Shown piece by piece: positions 51,701-64,000 of a DNA stretch of 64,000 nucleotides; the stretch's first letter is position 1; each line of letters starts with the position of its first letter. The DNA comes from Ligustrum vulgare (lineage: Eukaryota > Streptophyta > Magnoliopsida > Lamiales > Oleaceae). The stretch lies in assembly GCA_963555705.1 (NCBI GenBank), contig OY743180.1, positions 36,054,129 to 36,118,128 of the forward strand, written 5' to 3'. The notes below the pieces were generated by a model. It was not told where the DNA came from. It searched no databases and saw only the letters and a program-made list of their open reading frames with translations. A program made the position numbers and the translations under genes.

Positions 51701-54573
51701 GAATTTAAATAAATAAACTACTTCCCTTACGAGAAATACGGTTGTAGCCAGTCCAAGCGTCCACATTGAAAAGCATCCCGTAAAGAGAAGTATTCTACGA
51801 AAACAGCTTATGTAATCGTTAATAACAATCTTTCTCAAGCAAATCTTATAAAATATTTTAAAGAATACAATGCTAAACAATGCAATAATACATATACAGC
51901 AATACAAGAAGATGACATTTCATACACTACTCTTACTTCTACTTATTAAATTTTAATAACCGCTCCAACCTATTGTTACTCTCACCCCCATTCCTAAAAT
52001 TTAGTGTCTACTTCAGCTATTACTCCAACTGTGACTTACCAACTTCTACGACATCCCGTACTCGTATAATAGTTATTACTCACTTCACTCCTACTCCGAC
52101 TCCTATTAACTCAAGTAATCTACGTCAAACATACACTAATTATAAATTCAATATTAAAAACTAAATCGAACTGGCCATAATAAACATTTCACTAAAAGAA
52201 TTAATTCCCGCATAAGCAACTAGGTTGTCGGCATATCAAGTGTGTAGTGTTAAAACCATTCCAAAAGACCAGTATTCTGAGAGCACTTCTTCTGCAATCA
52301 ATAATAATATTTAATCATTGTCAAGCAAATCTTAAATAATATTTTAAAGTATACAAAAATAAACTTTACAATAATAAATCTATTGCAATACTAAAATATG
52401 AAATTTCATAAACTTGTCTAACTCCAAATAAAAAAATTTCAGTAGCAGTTCCTAACAATTGTTACTCTGAATCCCATATTTGTTAAACTTTAGTTCCTAT
52501 TTCCACGTTTACTCGTACATCGACATACCTACCCCAGGTCCTTCCCCTATTCGAATAAAAGTTACCAACTTCTTCAACTCCCAGTCCGAATCCTATTAAC
52601 TCAGGAAATCTACTTCAAACATACAATAATAATGAATTCAAAACTGAAAACAAAATCTAAAGGGCCATAAGAATTAAAATAAATAAACTACTTCCCTTAC
52701 GAGAAGTACGGTTGTAGCCAGTCCTAGCGTCCATATTGAAAAGCATCCCGAAATGACAAGTATTCTACGAAAACAGCTTATGTAATCGTTAATAACAATC
52801 TTTCTCAAGCAAATCTTAACAAATATTTTAAAGAAAATAATAGTAAACAATGTAATAATACATATACAGCAATACAAGAAGATGAAATTTCATACACTAC
52901 TCTTACTTCTACTTATGAAATTTTAATAACCGCTCCAACCTATTGTTGCTCTTACCCCCATTCGTTAAATTTAGTGTCTACTTCAGCTATTACTCCAACT
53001 GTGACTTACCAACTCCTACAACATCCCGTACTCGTATAAAAGTTATTACTCACTTCACTCCTACTCCGACTCCTATTAACTCAAGTAATCTACGTCAAAC
53101 ATACACTAATTATAAATTCAATATTAAAAACTAAATCGAACTGGCCATAATAAACATTTCACTAAAAGAATTAATTCCCTTATAAGCAACTAGGTTGTCG
53201 GCATATCAAGTGTGTAGTGTTAAAACCATTCCAAAAGACCAGTATTCTACGAGCACGTCTTCTGCAATCAATACAAATATTTAATCATTGTCAAGCAAAT
53301 CTTAAATAATATTTTAAAGTATACAAAAATAAACTTTACAATAATAAATCTATTGCAATACTAAAATATGAAATTTCATAAACTTGTCTTACTCCAAATA
53401 AAAAATTTTCAGTAGCAGTTCCTAACAATTGTTACTCTGAATCCCATATTTGTTAAACTTTAGTTCCTATTTCCACTTTTACTCGTACATCGACATACCT
53501 ACCCCCGGTCCTTCCCCTATTCGAATAAAAGTTACCAACTTCTTCAACTCCCAGTCCGACTCCTATTAACTCAGGAAATCTACTTCAAACATACAATAAT
53601 AATGAATTCAAAACTGAAAACAAAATCTAAAGGGCCATAAGAATTTAAATAAATAAACTACTTCCCTTACGAGAAATACGGTTGTAGCCAGTCCAAGCGT
53701 CCATATTGAAAAGCATCCCGTAAAGAGAAGTATTCTACGAAAACAGCTTATGTAATCGTTAATAACAATCTTTCTCAAGCAAATCTTATAAAATATTTTA
53801 AAGAATACAATGCTAAACAATGCAATAATACATATACAGCAATACAAGAAGATGACATTTCATACACTACTCTTACTTCTACTTATTAAATTTTAATAAC
53901 CGCTCCAACCTATTGTTACTCTCACCCCCATTCCTTAAATTTAGTGTCTACTTCAGCTATTACTCCAACTGTGACTTACCAACTTCTACGACATCCCGTA
54001 CTCGTATAATAGTTATTACTCACTTCACTCCTACTCCGACTCCTATTAACTCAAGTAATCTACGTCAAACATACACTAATTATAAATTCAATATTAAAAA
54101 CTAAATCGAACTGGCCATAATAAACATTTCACTAAAAGAATTAATTCCCTTATAAGCAACTAGGTTGTCGGCATATCAAGTGTGTAGTGTTAAAACCATT
54201 CCATAAGACCAGTATTCTGAGAGCACTTCTTCTGCAATCAATACAAATATTTAATCATTGTCAAGCAAATCTTAAATAATATTTTAAAGTATACAAAAAT
54301 AAACTTTACAATAATAAATCTATTGCAATACTAAAATATGAAATTTCATAAACTTGTCTTACTCCAAATAAAAAAATTTCAGTAGCAGTTCCTAACAATT
54401 GTTACTCTGAATCCCATATTTGTTAAACTTTAGTTCCTATTTCCACGTTTACTCGTACATCGACATACCTACCCCAGGTCCTTCCCCTATTCGAATAAAA
54501 GTTACCAACTTCTTCAACTCCCAGTCCGAATCCTATTAACTCAGGAAATCTACTTCAAACATACAATAATAAT
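48754..54573 (+). repeat. Units 50-55: beta, beta, alpha, alpha, beta, alpha
   Basis: Units start at 48754, 49724, 50694, 51664, 52634 and 53604, all 970 bp. The order matches units 24-29. The offset steps from 24833 to 24838 bp because unit 51 lacks the 5-bp deletion of unit 25. Unit 53 has a private gtccacattg for gtccatattg. Confidence 0.88.
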
Positions 54574-56493
54574 GAATTCAAAACTGAAAACAAAATCTAA
54601 AGGGCCATAAGAATTAAAATAAATAAACTACTTCCCTTACGAGAAGTACGGTTGTAGCCAGTCCTAGCGTCCATATTGAAAAGCATCCCGAAATGACAAG
54701 TATTCTACGAAAACAGCTTATGTAATCGTTAATAACAATCTTTCTCAAGCAAATCTTAACAAATATTTTAAAGAAAATAATAGCAATACAAGAAGATGAA
54801 ATTTCATACACTACTCTTACTTCTACTTATGAAATTTTAATAACCGCTCCATCCTATTGTTGCTCTTACCCCCATTCGTTAAATTTAGTGTCTACTTCAG
54901 CTATTACTCAAACTGTGACTTACCAACTCCTACAACATCCCGTACTCGTATAATAGTTATTACTCACTTCACTCCTACTCCGATTCCTATTGACTCAAGT
55001 AATCTACGTCAAACATTCACTAATTATAAATTCAATATTAAAAACTAAATCGAACTGGCCATAATAAACATTTCACTAAAAGAAATAATTCCCTTATAAG
55101 CAACTAGGTTGTCGGCATATCAAGTGTGTAGTGTTAAAATCATTCCAAAATACCAGTATTCTGAGAGCACGTCTTCTGCAATCAATACAAATATTTAATC
55201 ATTGTCAAGCAAATCTTAAATAATATTTTAAAGTATACAAAAATAAACTTTACAATAATAAATCTATTGCAATACTAAAATATGAAATTTCATAAACTTG
55301 TCTTACTCCAAATAAAAAATTTTCAGTAGCAGTTCCTAACAATTGTTACTCTTAATCCCATATTTGTTAAACTTTAGTTCCTATTTCCACTTTTACTCGT
55401 ATGTACATCGACATACCTACCCAAGGTCCTTCCCCTATCCGAATAAAAGTTACAACCTTCTTCAACTCCCAGTTCGATTCCTATTAACTCAGGAAATCTA
55501 CTTCAAACATACAATAATAATGAATTCAAAACTGAAAACAAAATCTAAAGGGCCATAAGAATTAAAATAAATAAACTACTTCCCTTACGAGAAGTACGGT
55601 TGTAGCCAGTCCAAGCGTCCATATTGAAAAGCATCCCGAAATGACAAGTATTCTACGAAAACAGCCTATGTAATCGTTAATAACAATCCTTCTCAAGCAA
55701 ATCTTAACAAATATTTTAAAGAAAATAATAGTTAACAATGTAATAATACATATACAGCAATACAAGAAGATGAAATTTCATACACTACTCTTGATTCTAC
55801 TTATGAAATTTTAATAACCGCTCCAACCTATTGTTGCTCTTACCCCCATTCGTTAAATTTAGTGTCTACTTCAGCTATTACTCCAACTGTGACTTACCAA
55901 CTCCTACAACATCACGTACTCGTATAAAAGTTATTACTCACTTCACTCCTACTCCGACTCCTATTAACTCAAGTAATTTACGTCAAACATAAACTAATTA
56001 TAAATTCAAAATTAAAAAATTAAATCGAACTGGCCATAATAAACATTTCACTAAAAGAATTAATTCCCGCATAAGCAACTAGGTTGTCGGCATATCAAGT
56101 GTGTAGTGTTAAAACCATTCCAAAAGACCAGTATTCTACGAGCACGTCTTCTGCAATCAATACAAATATTTAATCATTGTCAAGCAAATCTTAAATAATA
56201 TTTTAAAGTATACAAAAATAAACTTTACAATAATAAATCTATTGCAATACTAAAATATGAAATTTCATAAACTTGTCTTACTCCAAATAAAAAAAATTTC
56301 AGTAGCAGTTCCTAACAATTGTTACTCTGAATCCCATATGTGTTAAACAATAGTTCCTATTTCCACTTTTACTCGTACATCGACATACCTACCCAAGGTC
56401 CTTCCCCTATCCGAATAAAAGTTACCAACTTCTTCAACTCCCGGCCTGACTCCTATTAACTCAGGAAATCTACTTCAAACATGCAATAATAAT
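54574..56493 (+). repeat. Units 56-57: beta-del and gamma
   Basis: Units start at 54574 (948 bp, 26-bp deletion) and 55522 (972 bp). Unlike the other beta-del units, unit 56 is preceded by a B monomer without the 4-bp deletion (ggccataataaac at about 54110). The usual link between the two deletions has been broken here, probably by recombination. Confidence 0.88.
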
Positions 56494-59400
56494 TAATTCA
56501 AAACTGAAAACAAAATCTAAAGGACCATAAGAATTTAAATAAATAAACTACTTCCTTTACGAGAAGTACGGTTGTAGCCAGTCCAAGTGTCCATATTGAA
56601 AAGCATCCCGAAATGACAACTATTCTACGAGAACAGCAAATGTAATCGTTAATAACAATCTTTATCAAGCAAATCTTTACAAATATTTTAAAGAAAATAA
56701 TAGTAAACAATGTAATAATACATATACTGCAATACAAGAAGATGAAATTTCATACACTACTCTTACTTCTACATATGAAATTTTAATAACCGCTCCAACC
56801 TATTGTTACTCTTACCCCCATTCGTTAAATTTAGTGTCTACTTTAGCTATTACTCAAACTGTGACTTACCAACTCCTACAACATCCCGTACTCGTATAAT
56901 AGTTATTACTCACTTCACTCCTACTCCGACTCCTATTAACTCAAGTAATCTACGTCGAACATACACTAATTATAAATTCAATATTAAAAACTAAATCGAA
57001 CTGGCCATAATAAACATTTCACTAAAAGAAATAATTCCCTTATAAGCAACTAGGTTGTCGGCATATCAAGTGTGGAGTGTTAAGACCATTCCAAAAGACC
57101 AGTATTCTACGAGCACGTCTTCTGCAATCAATACAAATATTTAATCATTGTCAAGCAAATCTTAAATAATATTTTAAAGTATACAAAAATAAACTTTGCA
57201 ATAATAAATCTATTGCAATACTAAAATATGAAATTTCATAAACTTGTCTTACTCCAAATAAAAAAACTTTCAGTAGCAGTTCCTAACAATTGTTACTCGT
57301 ACATCGACATACCTACCCCAGGTCCTTACCCTATCCGAATAAAAGTTACCAACTTCTTCAACTCCCAGTCCGACTCCTATTAGCTCAGAAAATCTACTTC
57401 AAACATACAATAATAATGAATTCAAAACTGAAAACAAAATCTAAAGGACCATAAGAATTTAAATAAATAAACTACTTCCTTTACGAGAAGTACGGTTGTA
57501 GCCAGTCCAAGCGTCCATATTGAAAAGCATCCCGAAATGACAACTATTCTACGAGAACAGCCAATGTAATCGTTAATAACAATCTTTATCAAGCAAATCT
57601 TTACAAATATTTTAAAGAAAATAATAGTAAACAATGTAATAATACATATACTGCAATACAAGAAGATGAAATTTCATACACTACTCTTACTTCTACTTAT
57701 GAAATTTTAATAACCGCTCCAACCTATTGTTACTCTTACCCCCATTCGTTAAATTTAGTGTCTACTTCAGCTATTACTCCAACTGTGACTTACCAACACT
57801 TCACTCCTACTCCGACTCCTATTAACTCAAGTAATCTGCGTCAAACATACACTAATTATAAATTCGATATTAAAAACTAAATCGAACTGGCCATAATAAA
57901 CATTTCACTAAAAGAAATAATTCCCTTATAAGCAACTAGGTTGTCGGCATATCAAGTGTGTAGTGTTAAAACCATTCAAAAAGACCAGTATTCTACGAGC
58001 TCGTCTTCTGCAATGAAGACAAATATTTAATCATTGTCAAGCAAATCTTAAATAATATTTTTAAGTATACAAAAATAAACTTTACAATAATAAATCTATT
58101 GCAATACTAAAATATGAAATTTCATAAACTTGTCTTACTCCAAATAAAAAAAATTTCAGTAGCAGTTCCTAACAATTTTTACTCTGAATCCCATATTTTT
58201 TAAACAATAGTTCCTATTTCCACTTTTACTCGTACATCGACATACCTACCCAAGGTCCTTCCCCTATCCGAATAAAAGTTACCAACTTCTTCAACTCCCG
58301 GCCTGACTCCTATTAACTCAGGAAATCTACTTCAAACATGCAATAATAATGAATTGAAAACTGAAAACAAAATCTAAAGGACCATAAGAATTTAAATAAA
58401 TAAACTACTTCCTTTACGAGAAGTACGGTTGTAGCCAGTCCAAGCGTCCATATTGAAAAGCATCCCGAAATGACAACTATTCTACGAGAACAGCCAATGT
58501 AATCGTTAATAACAATCTTTATCAAGCAAATCTTTACAAATATTTTAAAGAAAATAATAGTAAACAATGTAATAATACATATACTGCAATACAAGAAGAT
58601 GAAATTTCATACACTACTCTTACTTCTACATATGAAATTTTAATAACCGCTCCAACCTATTGTTACTCTTACCCCCATTCGTTAAATTTAGTGTCTACTT
58701 CAGCTATTACTCAAACTGTGACTTACCAACTCCTACAACATCCCGTACTCGTATAATAGTTATTACTCACTTCACTCCTACTCCGACTCCTATTAACTCA
58801 AGTAATCTACGTCAAACATACACTAATTATAAATTCAATATTAAAAACTAAATCGAACTGGCCATAATAAACATTTCACTAAAAGAAATAATTCCCTTAT
58901 AAGCAACTAGGTTGTCGGCATATCAAGTGTGGAGTGTTAAGACCATTCCAAAAGACCAGTATTCTACGAGCACGTCTTCTGCAATCAATACAAATATTTA
59001 ATCATTGTCAAGTAAATCTTAAATAATATTTTAATGTATACAAAAATAAACTTTACAATAATAAATCTATTGCAATACTAAAATATGAAATTTCATAAAC
59101 TTGTCTTACTCCAAATAAAAAAAATTTCAGTAGCAGTTCCTAACAATTGTTACTCTGAATCCCATATTTGTTAAACAATAGTTCCTATTTCCACTTTTAC
59201 TCGTACATCGACATACCTACCCAAGGTCCTTCCCCTATCCGAATAAAAGTTACCAATTTCTTCAACTCCCGGTCCGACTCCTATTAATTCAGGAAATCTA
59301 CTTCAAACATGCAATAATAATTAATTCAAAACTGAAAACAAAATCTAAAGGACCATAAGAATTTAAATAAATAAACTACTTCCTTTACGAGAAGTACGGT

Positions 59401-62400
59401 TGTAGCCAGTCCAAGTGTCCATATTGAAAAGCATCCCGAAATGACAACTATTCTACGAGAACAGCAAATGTAATCGTTAATAACAATCTTTATCAAGCAA
59501 ATCTTTACAAATATTTTAAAGAAAATAATAGTAAACAATGTAATAATACATATACTGCAATACAAGAAGATGAAATTTCATACACTACTCTTACTTCTAC
59601 ATATGAAATTTTAATAACCGCTCCAACCTATTGTTACTCTTACCCCCATTCGTTAAATTTAGTGTCTACTTCAGCTATTACTCAAACTGTGACTTACCAA
59701 CTCCTACAACATCCCGTACTCGTATAATAGTTATTACTCACTTCACTCCTACTCCGACTCCTATTAACTCAAGTAATCTACGTCGAACATACACTAATTA
59801 TAAATTCAATATTAAAAACTAAATCGAACTGGCCATAATAAACATTTCACTAAAAGAAATAATTCCCTTATAAGCAACTAGGTTGTCGGCATATCAAGTG
59901 TGGAGTGTTAAGACCATTCCAAAAGACCAGTATTCTACGAGCACGTCTTCTGCAATCAATACAAATATTTAATCATTGTCAAGTAAATCTTAAATAATAT
60001 TTTAATGTATACAAAAATAAACTTTACAATAATAAATCTATTGCAATACTAAAATATGAAATTTCATAAACTTGTCTTACTCCAAATAAAAAAACTTTCA
60101 GTAGCAGTTCCTAACAATTGTTACTCGTACATCGACATACCTACCCCAGGTCCTTACCCTATCCGAATAAAAGTTACCAACTTCTTCAACTCCCAGTCCG
60201 ACTCCTATTAGCTCAGGAAATCTACTTCAAACATACAATAATAATGAATTCAAAACTGAAAAAAAAATCTAAAGGACCATAAGAATTTAAATAAATAAAC
60301 TACTTCCTTTACGAGAAGTACGGTTGTAGCCAGTCCAAGCGTCCATATTGAAAAGCATCCCGAAATGACAACTATTCTACGAGAACAGCCAATGTAATCG
60401 TTAATAACAATCTTTATCAAGCAAATCTTTACAAATATTTTAAAGAAAATAATAGTAAACAATGTAATAATACATATACTGCAATACAAGAAGATGAAAT
60501 TTCATACACTACTCTTACTTCTACTTATGAAATTTTAATAACCGCTCCAACCTATTGTTACTCTTACCCCCATTCGTTAAATTTAGTGTCTACTTCAGCT
60601 ATTACTCCAACTGTGACTTACCAACTTCTACGACATCCCGTACTCGTATAATAGTTATTACTCACTTCACTCCTACTCCGACTCCTATTAACTCAAGTAA
60701 TCTGCGTCAAACATACACTAATTATAAATTCGATATTAAAAACTAAATCGAACTGGCCATAATAAACATTTCACTAAAAGAAATAATTCCCTTATAAGCA
60801 ACTAGGTTGTCGGCATATCAAGTGTGGAGTGTTAAGACCATTCCAAAAGACCAGTATTCTACGAGCACGTCTTCTGCAATCAATACAAATATTTAATCAT
60901 TGTCAAGTAAATCTTAAATAATATTTTAATGTATACAAAAATAAACTTTACAATAATAAATCTATTGCAATACTAAAATATGAAATTTCATAAACTTGTC
61001 TTACTCCAAATAAAAAAACTTTCAGTAGCAGTTCCTAACAATTGTTACTCGTACATCGACATACCTACCCCAGGTCCTTACCCTATCCGAATAAAAGTTA
61101 CCAACTTCTTCAACTCCCAGTCCGACTCCTATTAGCTCAGGAAATCTACTTCAAACATACAATAATAATGAATTCAAAACTGAAAACAAAATCTAAAGGA
61201 CCATAAGAATTTAAATAAATAAACTACTTCCTTTACGAGAAGTACGGTTGTAGCCAGTCCAAGCGTCCATATTGAAAAGCATCCCGAAATGACAACTATT
61301 CTACGAGAACAGCCAATGTAATCGTTAATAACAATCTTTATCAAGCAAATCTTTACAAATATTTTAAAGAAAATAATAGTAAACAATGTAATAATACATA
61401 TACTGCAATACAAGAAGATGAAATTTCATACACTACTCTTACTTCTACTTATGAAATTTTAATAACCGCTCCAACCTATTGTTACTCTTACCCCCATTCG
61501 TTAAATTTAGTGTCTACTTCAGCTATTACTCCAACTGTGACTTACCAACTTCTACGACATCCCGTACTCGTATAATAGTTATTACTCACTTCACTCCTAC
61601 TCCGACTCCTATTAACTCAAGTAATCTGCGTCAAACATACACTAATTATAAATTCGATATTAAAAACTAAATCGAACTGGCCATAATAAACATTTCACTA
61701 AAAGAAATAATTCCCTTATAAGCAACTAGGTTGTCGGCATACAAGTGTGTAGTGTTAAAACCATTCAAAAAGACCAGTATTCTACGAGTTCGTCTTCTGC
61801 AATCAATAAAAATATTTAATCATTGTCAAGCAAATCTTAAATAATATTTTTAAGTATACAAAAATAAACTTTACAATAATAAATCTATTGCAATACTAAA
61901 ATATGAAATTTCATAAACTTGTCTTACTCCAAATAAAAAAAATTTCAGTAGCAGTTCCTAACAATTGTTACTCTGAATCCCATATTTGTTAAACAATAGT
62001 TCCTATTTCCACTTTTACTCGTACATCGACATACCTACCCAAGGTCCTTCCCCTATCCGAATAAAAGTTACCAACTTCTTCAACTCCCGGCCTGACTCCT
62101 ATTAACTCAGGAAATCTACTTCAAACATGCAATAATAATTAATTCAAAACTGAAAACAAAATCTAAAGGACCATAAGAATTTAAATAAATAAACTACTTC
62201 CTTTACGAGAAGTACGGTTGTAGCCAGTCCAAGTGTCCATATTGAAAAGCATCCCGAAATGACAACTATTCTACGAGAACAGCAAATGTAATCGTTAATA
62301 ACAATCTTTATCAAGCAAATCTTTACAAATATTTTAAAGAAAATAATAGTAAACAATGTAATAATACATATACTGCAATACAAGAAGATGAAATTTCATA

Positions 62401-64000
62401 CACTACTCTTACTTCTACATATGAAATTTTAATAACCGCTCCAACCTATTGTTACTCTTACCCCCATTCGTTAAATTTAGTGTCTACTTCAGCTATTACT
62501 CAAACTGTGACTTACCAACTCCTACAACATCCCGTACTCGTATAATAGTTATTACTCACTTCACTCCTACTCCGACTCCTATTAACTCAAGTAATCTACG
62601 TCGAACATACACTAATTATAAATTCAATATTAAAAACTAAATCGAACTGGCCATAATAAACATTTCACTAAAAGAAATAATTCCCTTATAAGCAACTAGG
62701 TTGTCGGCATATCAAGTGTGGAGTGTTAAGACCATTCCAAAAGACCAGTATTCTACGAGCACGTCTTCTGCAATCAATACAAATATTTAATCATTGTCAA
62801 GCAAATCTTATATAATATTTTAAAGTATACAAAAATAAACTTTGCAATAATAAATCTATTGCAATACTAAAATATGAAATTTCATAAACTTGTCTTACTC
62901 CAAATAAAAAAACTTTCAGTAGCAGTTCCTAACAATTGTTACTCGTACATCGACATACCTACCCCAGGTCCTTACCCTATCCGAATAAAAGTTACCAACT
63001 TCTTCAACTCCCAGTCCGACTCCTATTAGCTCAGAAAATCTACTTCAAACATACAATAATAATGAATTCAAAACTGAAAAAAAAATCTAAAGGACCATAA
63101 GAATTTAAATAAATAAACTACTTCCTTTACGAGAAGTACGGTTGTAGCCAGTCCAAGCGTCCATATTGAAAAGCATCCCGAAATGACAACTATTCTACGA
63201 GAACAGCCAATGTAATCGTTAATAACAATCTTTATCAAGCAAATCTTTACAAATATTTTAAAGAAAATAATAGTAAACAATGTAATAATACATATACTGC
63301 AATACAAGAAGATGAAATTTCATACACTACTCTTACTTCTACTTATGAAATTTTAATAACCGCTCCAACCTATTGTTACTCTTACCCCCATTCGTTAAAT
63401 TTAGTGTCTACTTCAGCTATTACTCCAACTGTGACTTACCAACTTCTACGACATCCCGTACTCGTATAATAGTTATTACTCACTTCACTCCTACTCCGAC
63501 TCCTATTAACTCAAGTAATCTGCGTCAAACATACACTAATTATAAATTCGATATTAAAAACTAAATCGAACTGGCCATAATAAACATTTCACTAAAAGAA
63601 ATAATTCCCTTATAAGCAACTAGGTTGTCGGCATATCAAGTGTGTAGTGTTAAAACCATTCAAAAAGACCAGTATTCTACGAGGTCGTCTTCTGTAATCA
63701 ATACAAATATTTAATCATTGTCAAGCAAATCTTAAATAATATTTTAAAGTATACAAAAATAAACTTTACAATAATAAATCTATTGCAATACTAAAATATG
63801 AAATTTCATAAACTTGTCTTACTCCAAATAAAAAAACTTTCAGTAGCAGTTCCTAACAATTGTTACTCGTACATCGACATACCTACCCCAGGTCCTTACC
63901 CTATCCGAATAAAAGTTACCAACTTCTTCAACTCCCAGTCCGACTCCTATTAGCTCAGGAAATCTACTTCAAACATACAATAATAATGAATTCAAAACTG
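56494..64000 (+). repeat. Units 58-65: second epsilon/924-bp block, cut by window end
   Basis: Units start at 56494, 57418, 58351, 59322, 60246, 61170, 62140 and 63064, plus 13 bases of the next at 63988. Lengths are 924, 933, 971, 924, 924, 970, 924 and 924 bp. The block parallels 32648-41019: offset 23846 bp for 31676 to about 35.27 kb, 21999 bp for about 37.2-38.8 kb, and 22969 bp for about 39.7-41.0 kb. Unit 59 repeats the 38-bp A deletion of unit 34. The array continues past the window. Confidence 0.9.

Larger units (their letters stand above)
1201..64000 (+). repeat. Direct tandem array of ~970-bp dimeric satellite, 65 complete units
   Basis: The array is continuous from the gap to the window edge. 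After a partial B monomer, A monomers start at 1695, 2665, 3633, 4603, 5573, 6543, 7513, 8479, 9423, 10393, 11363, 12329, 13277, 14249, 15219, 16189, 17159, 18129, 19095, 20065, 21031, 21979, 22951, 23921, 24891, 25856, 26826, 27796, 28766, 29736, 30706, 31676, 32648, 33572, 34505, 35429, 36353, 37323, 38247, 39171, 40095, 41019, 41988, 42958, 43928, 44898, 45864, 46812, 47784, 48754, 49724, 50694, 51664, 52634, 53604, 54574, 55522, 56494, 57418, 58351, 59322, 60246, 61170, 62140, 63064 and 63988. Most spacings are 970 bp; the variants are 924, 933, 944, 948, 965, 966, 968, 969, 971 and 972. No unrelated sequence interrupts the array. G is the rarest base on this strand. Family identity and host are not recognised. 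Confidence 0.97.

Noticed and set aside
1201..64000. CRISPR array or bacterial repeat system
   Set aside because: The repeat is ~970 bp with no short repeat/spacer alternation, no cas-like genes and no coding DNA around it.
1201..64000. Transposon or LTR ends, target-site duplications, telomeric repeats
   Set aside because: Units abut directly head to tail with no terminal repeats, no transposase or reverse transcriptase frame and no short telomere-like tandem motif.

Overview
The whole window is one eukaryotic-style satellite DNA array. I see no credible protein-coding gene, RNA gene, transposon or CRISPR array. The DNA is AT-rich, and all real sequence outside the N gap is copies of one repeat of about 970 bp. 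That, together with nested multi-unit duplications, suggests pericentromeric, centromeric or other heterochromatic DNA of a eukaryote from a long-read assembly. I do not recognise the satellite family and cannot name the species.

Repeat anatomy. The basic unit (about 970 bp) is itself an old dimer. Monomer A is 480 bp and starts at the gaattc motif; monomer B is 490 bp and starts at aaattcaat. A and B are clearly homologous but diverged. Two boxes have stayed much more similar than the rest. Numbering units by the A start, 65 complete units run from 1695 to 63987.

Layout. 1-1000: 1.03 units in the reverse orientation. 1001-1200: exactly 200 N (assembly gap). 1201-1694: a partial B monomer. 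1695-64000: uninterrupted direct-orientation units. I sort units by diagnostic bases in A. Alpha has cccgtaaagagaag. Beta has cccgaaatgacaag plus gaattaaaat. Beta-del is beta with a 26-bp deletion. Gamma has cagcctatg and cttgattctac. Delta has gacaactattctacgag, and epsilon is delta with atatactgcaatac. Unit lengths cluster at 970 (standard), 966 (4-bp deletion in B), 944/948 (26-bp deletion in A), 972 and 924 (47-bp deletion in B, restricted to the delta/epsilon blocks at 32.6-41.0 kb and 56.5-64 kb).

How the array was built. Shared private mutations show nested duplications: a 3850-bp tandem duplication (5.3-13.1 kb); a block of about 5.4 kb present at about 10.4, 19.1 and 43.9 kb (offsets 8702 and 24833 bp); and a superperiod of about 22-25 kb in which 20-42 kb is replayed, with indels, at 45-64 kb. 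Type switches inside single monomers mark recombination joints. This is the expected footprint of unequal crossover or gene conversion. The features most worth a second look are the orientation flip at the gap, paired perfect palindromes at equivalent sites in A and B, the conserved boxes, and a Met-less 99-codon open frame in beta/epsilon A monomers that may be a fossil of the satellite's origin.
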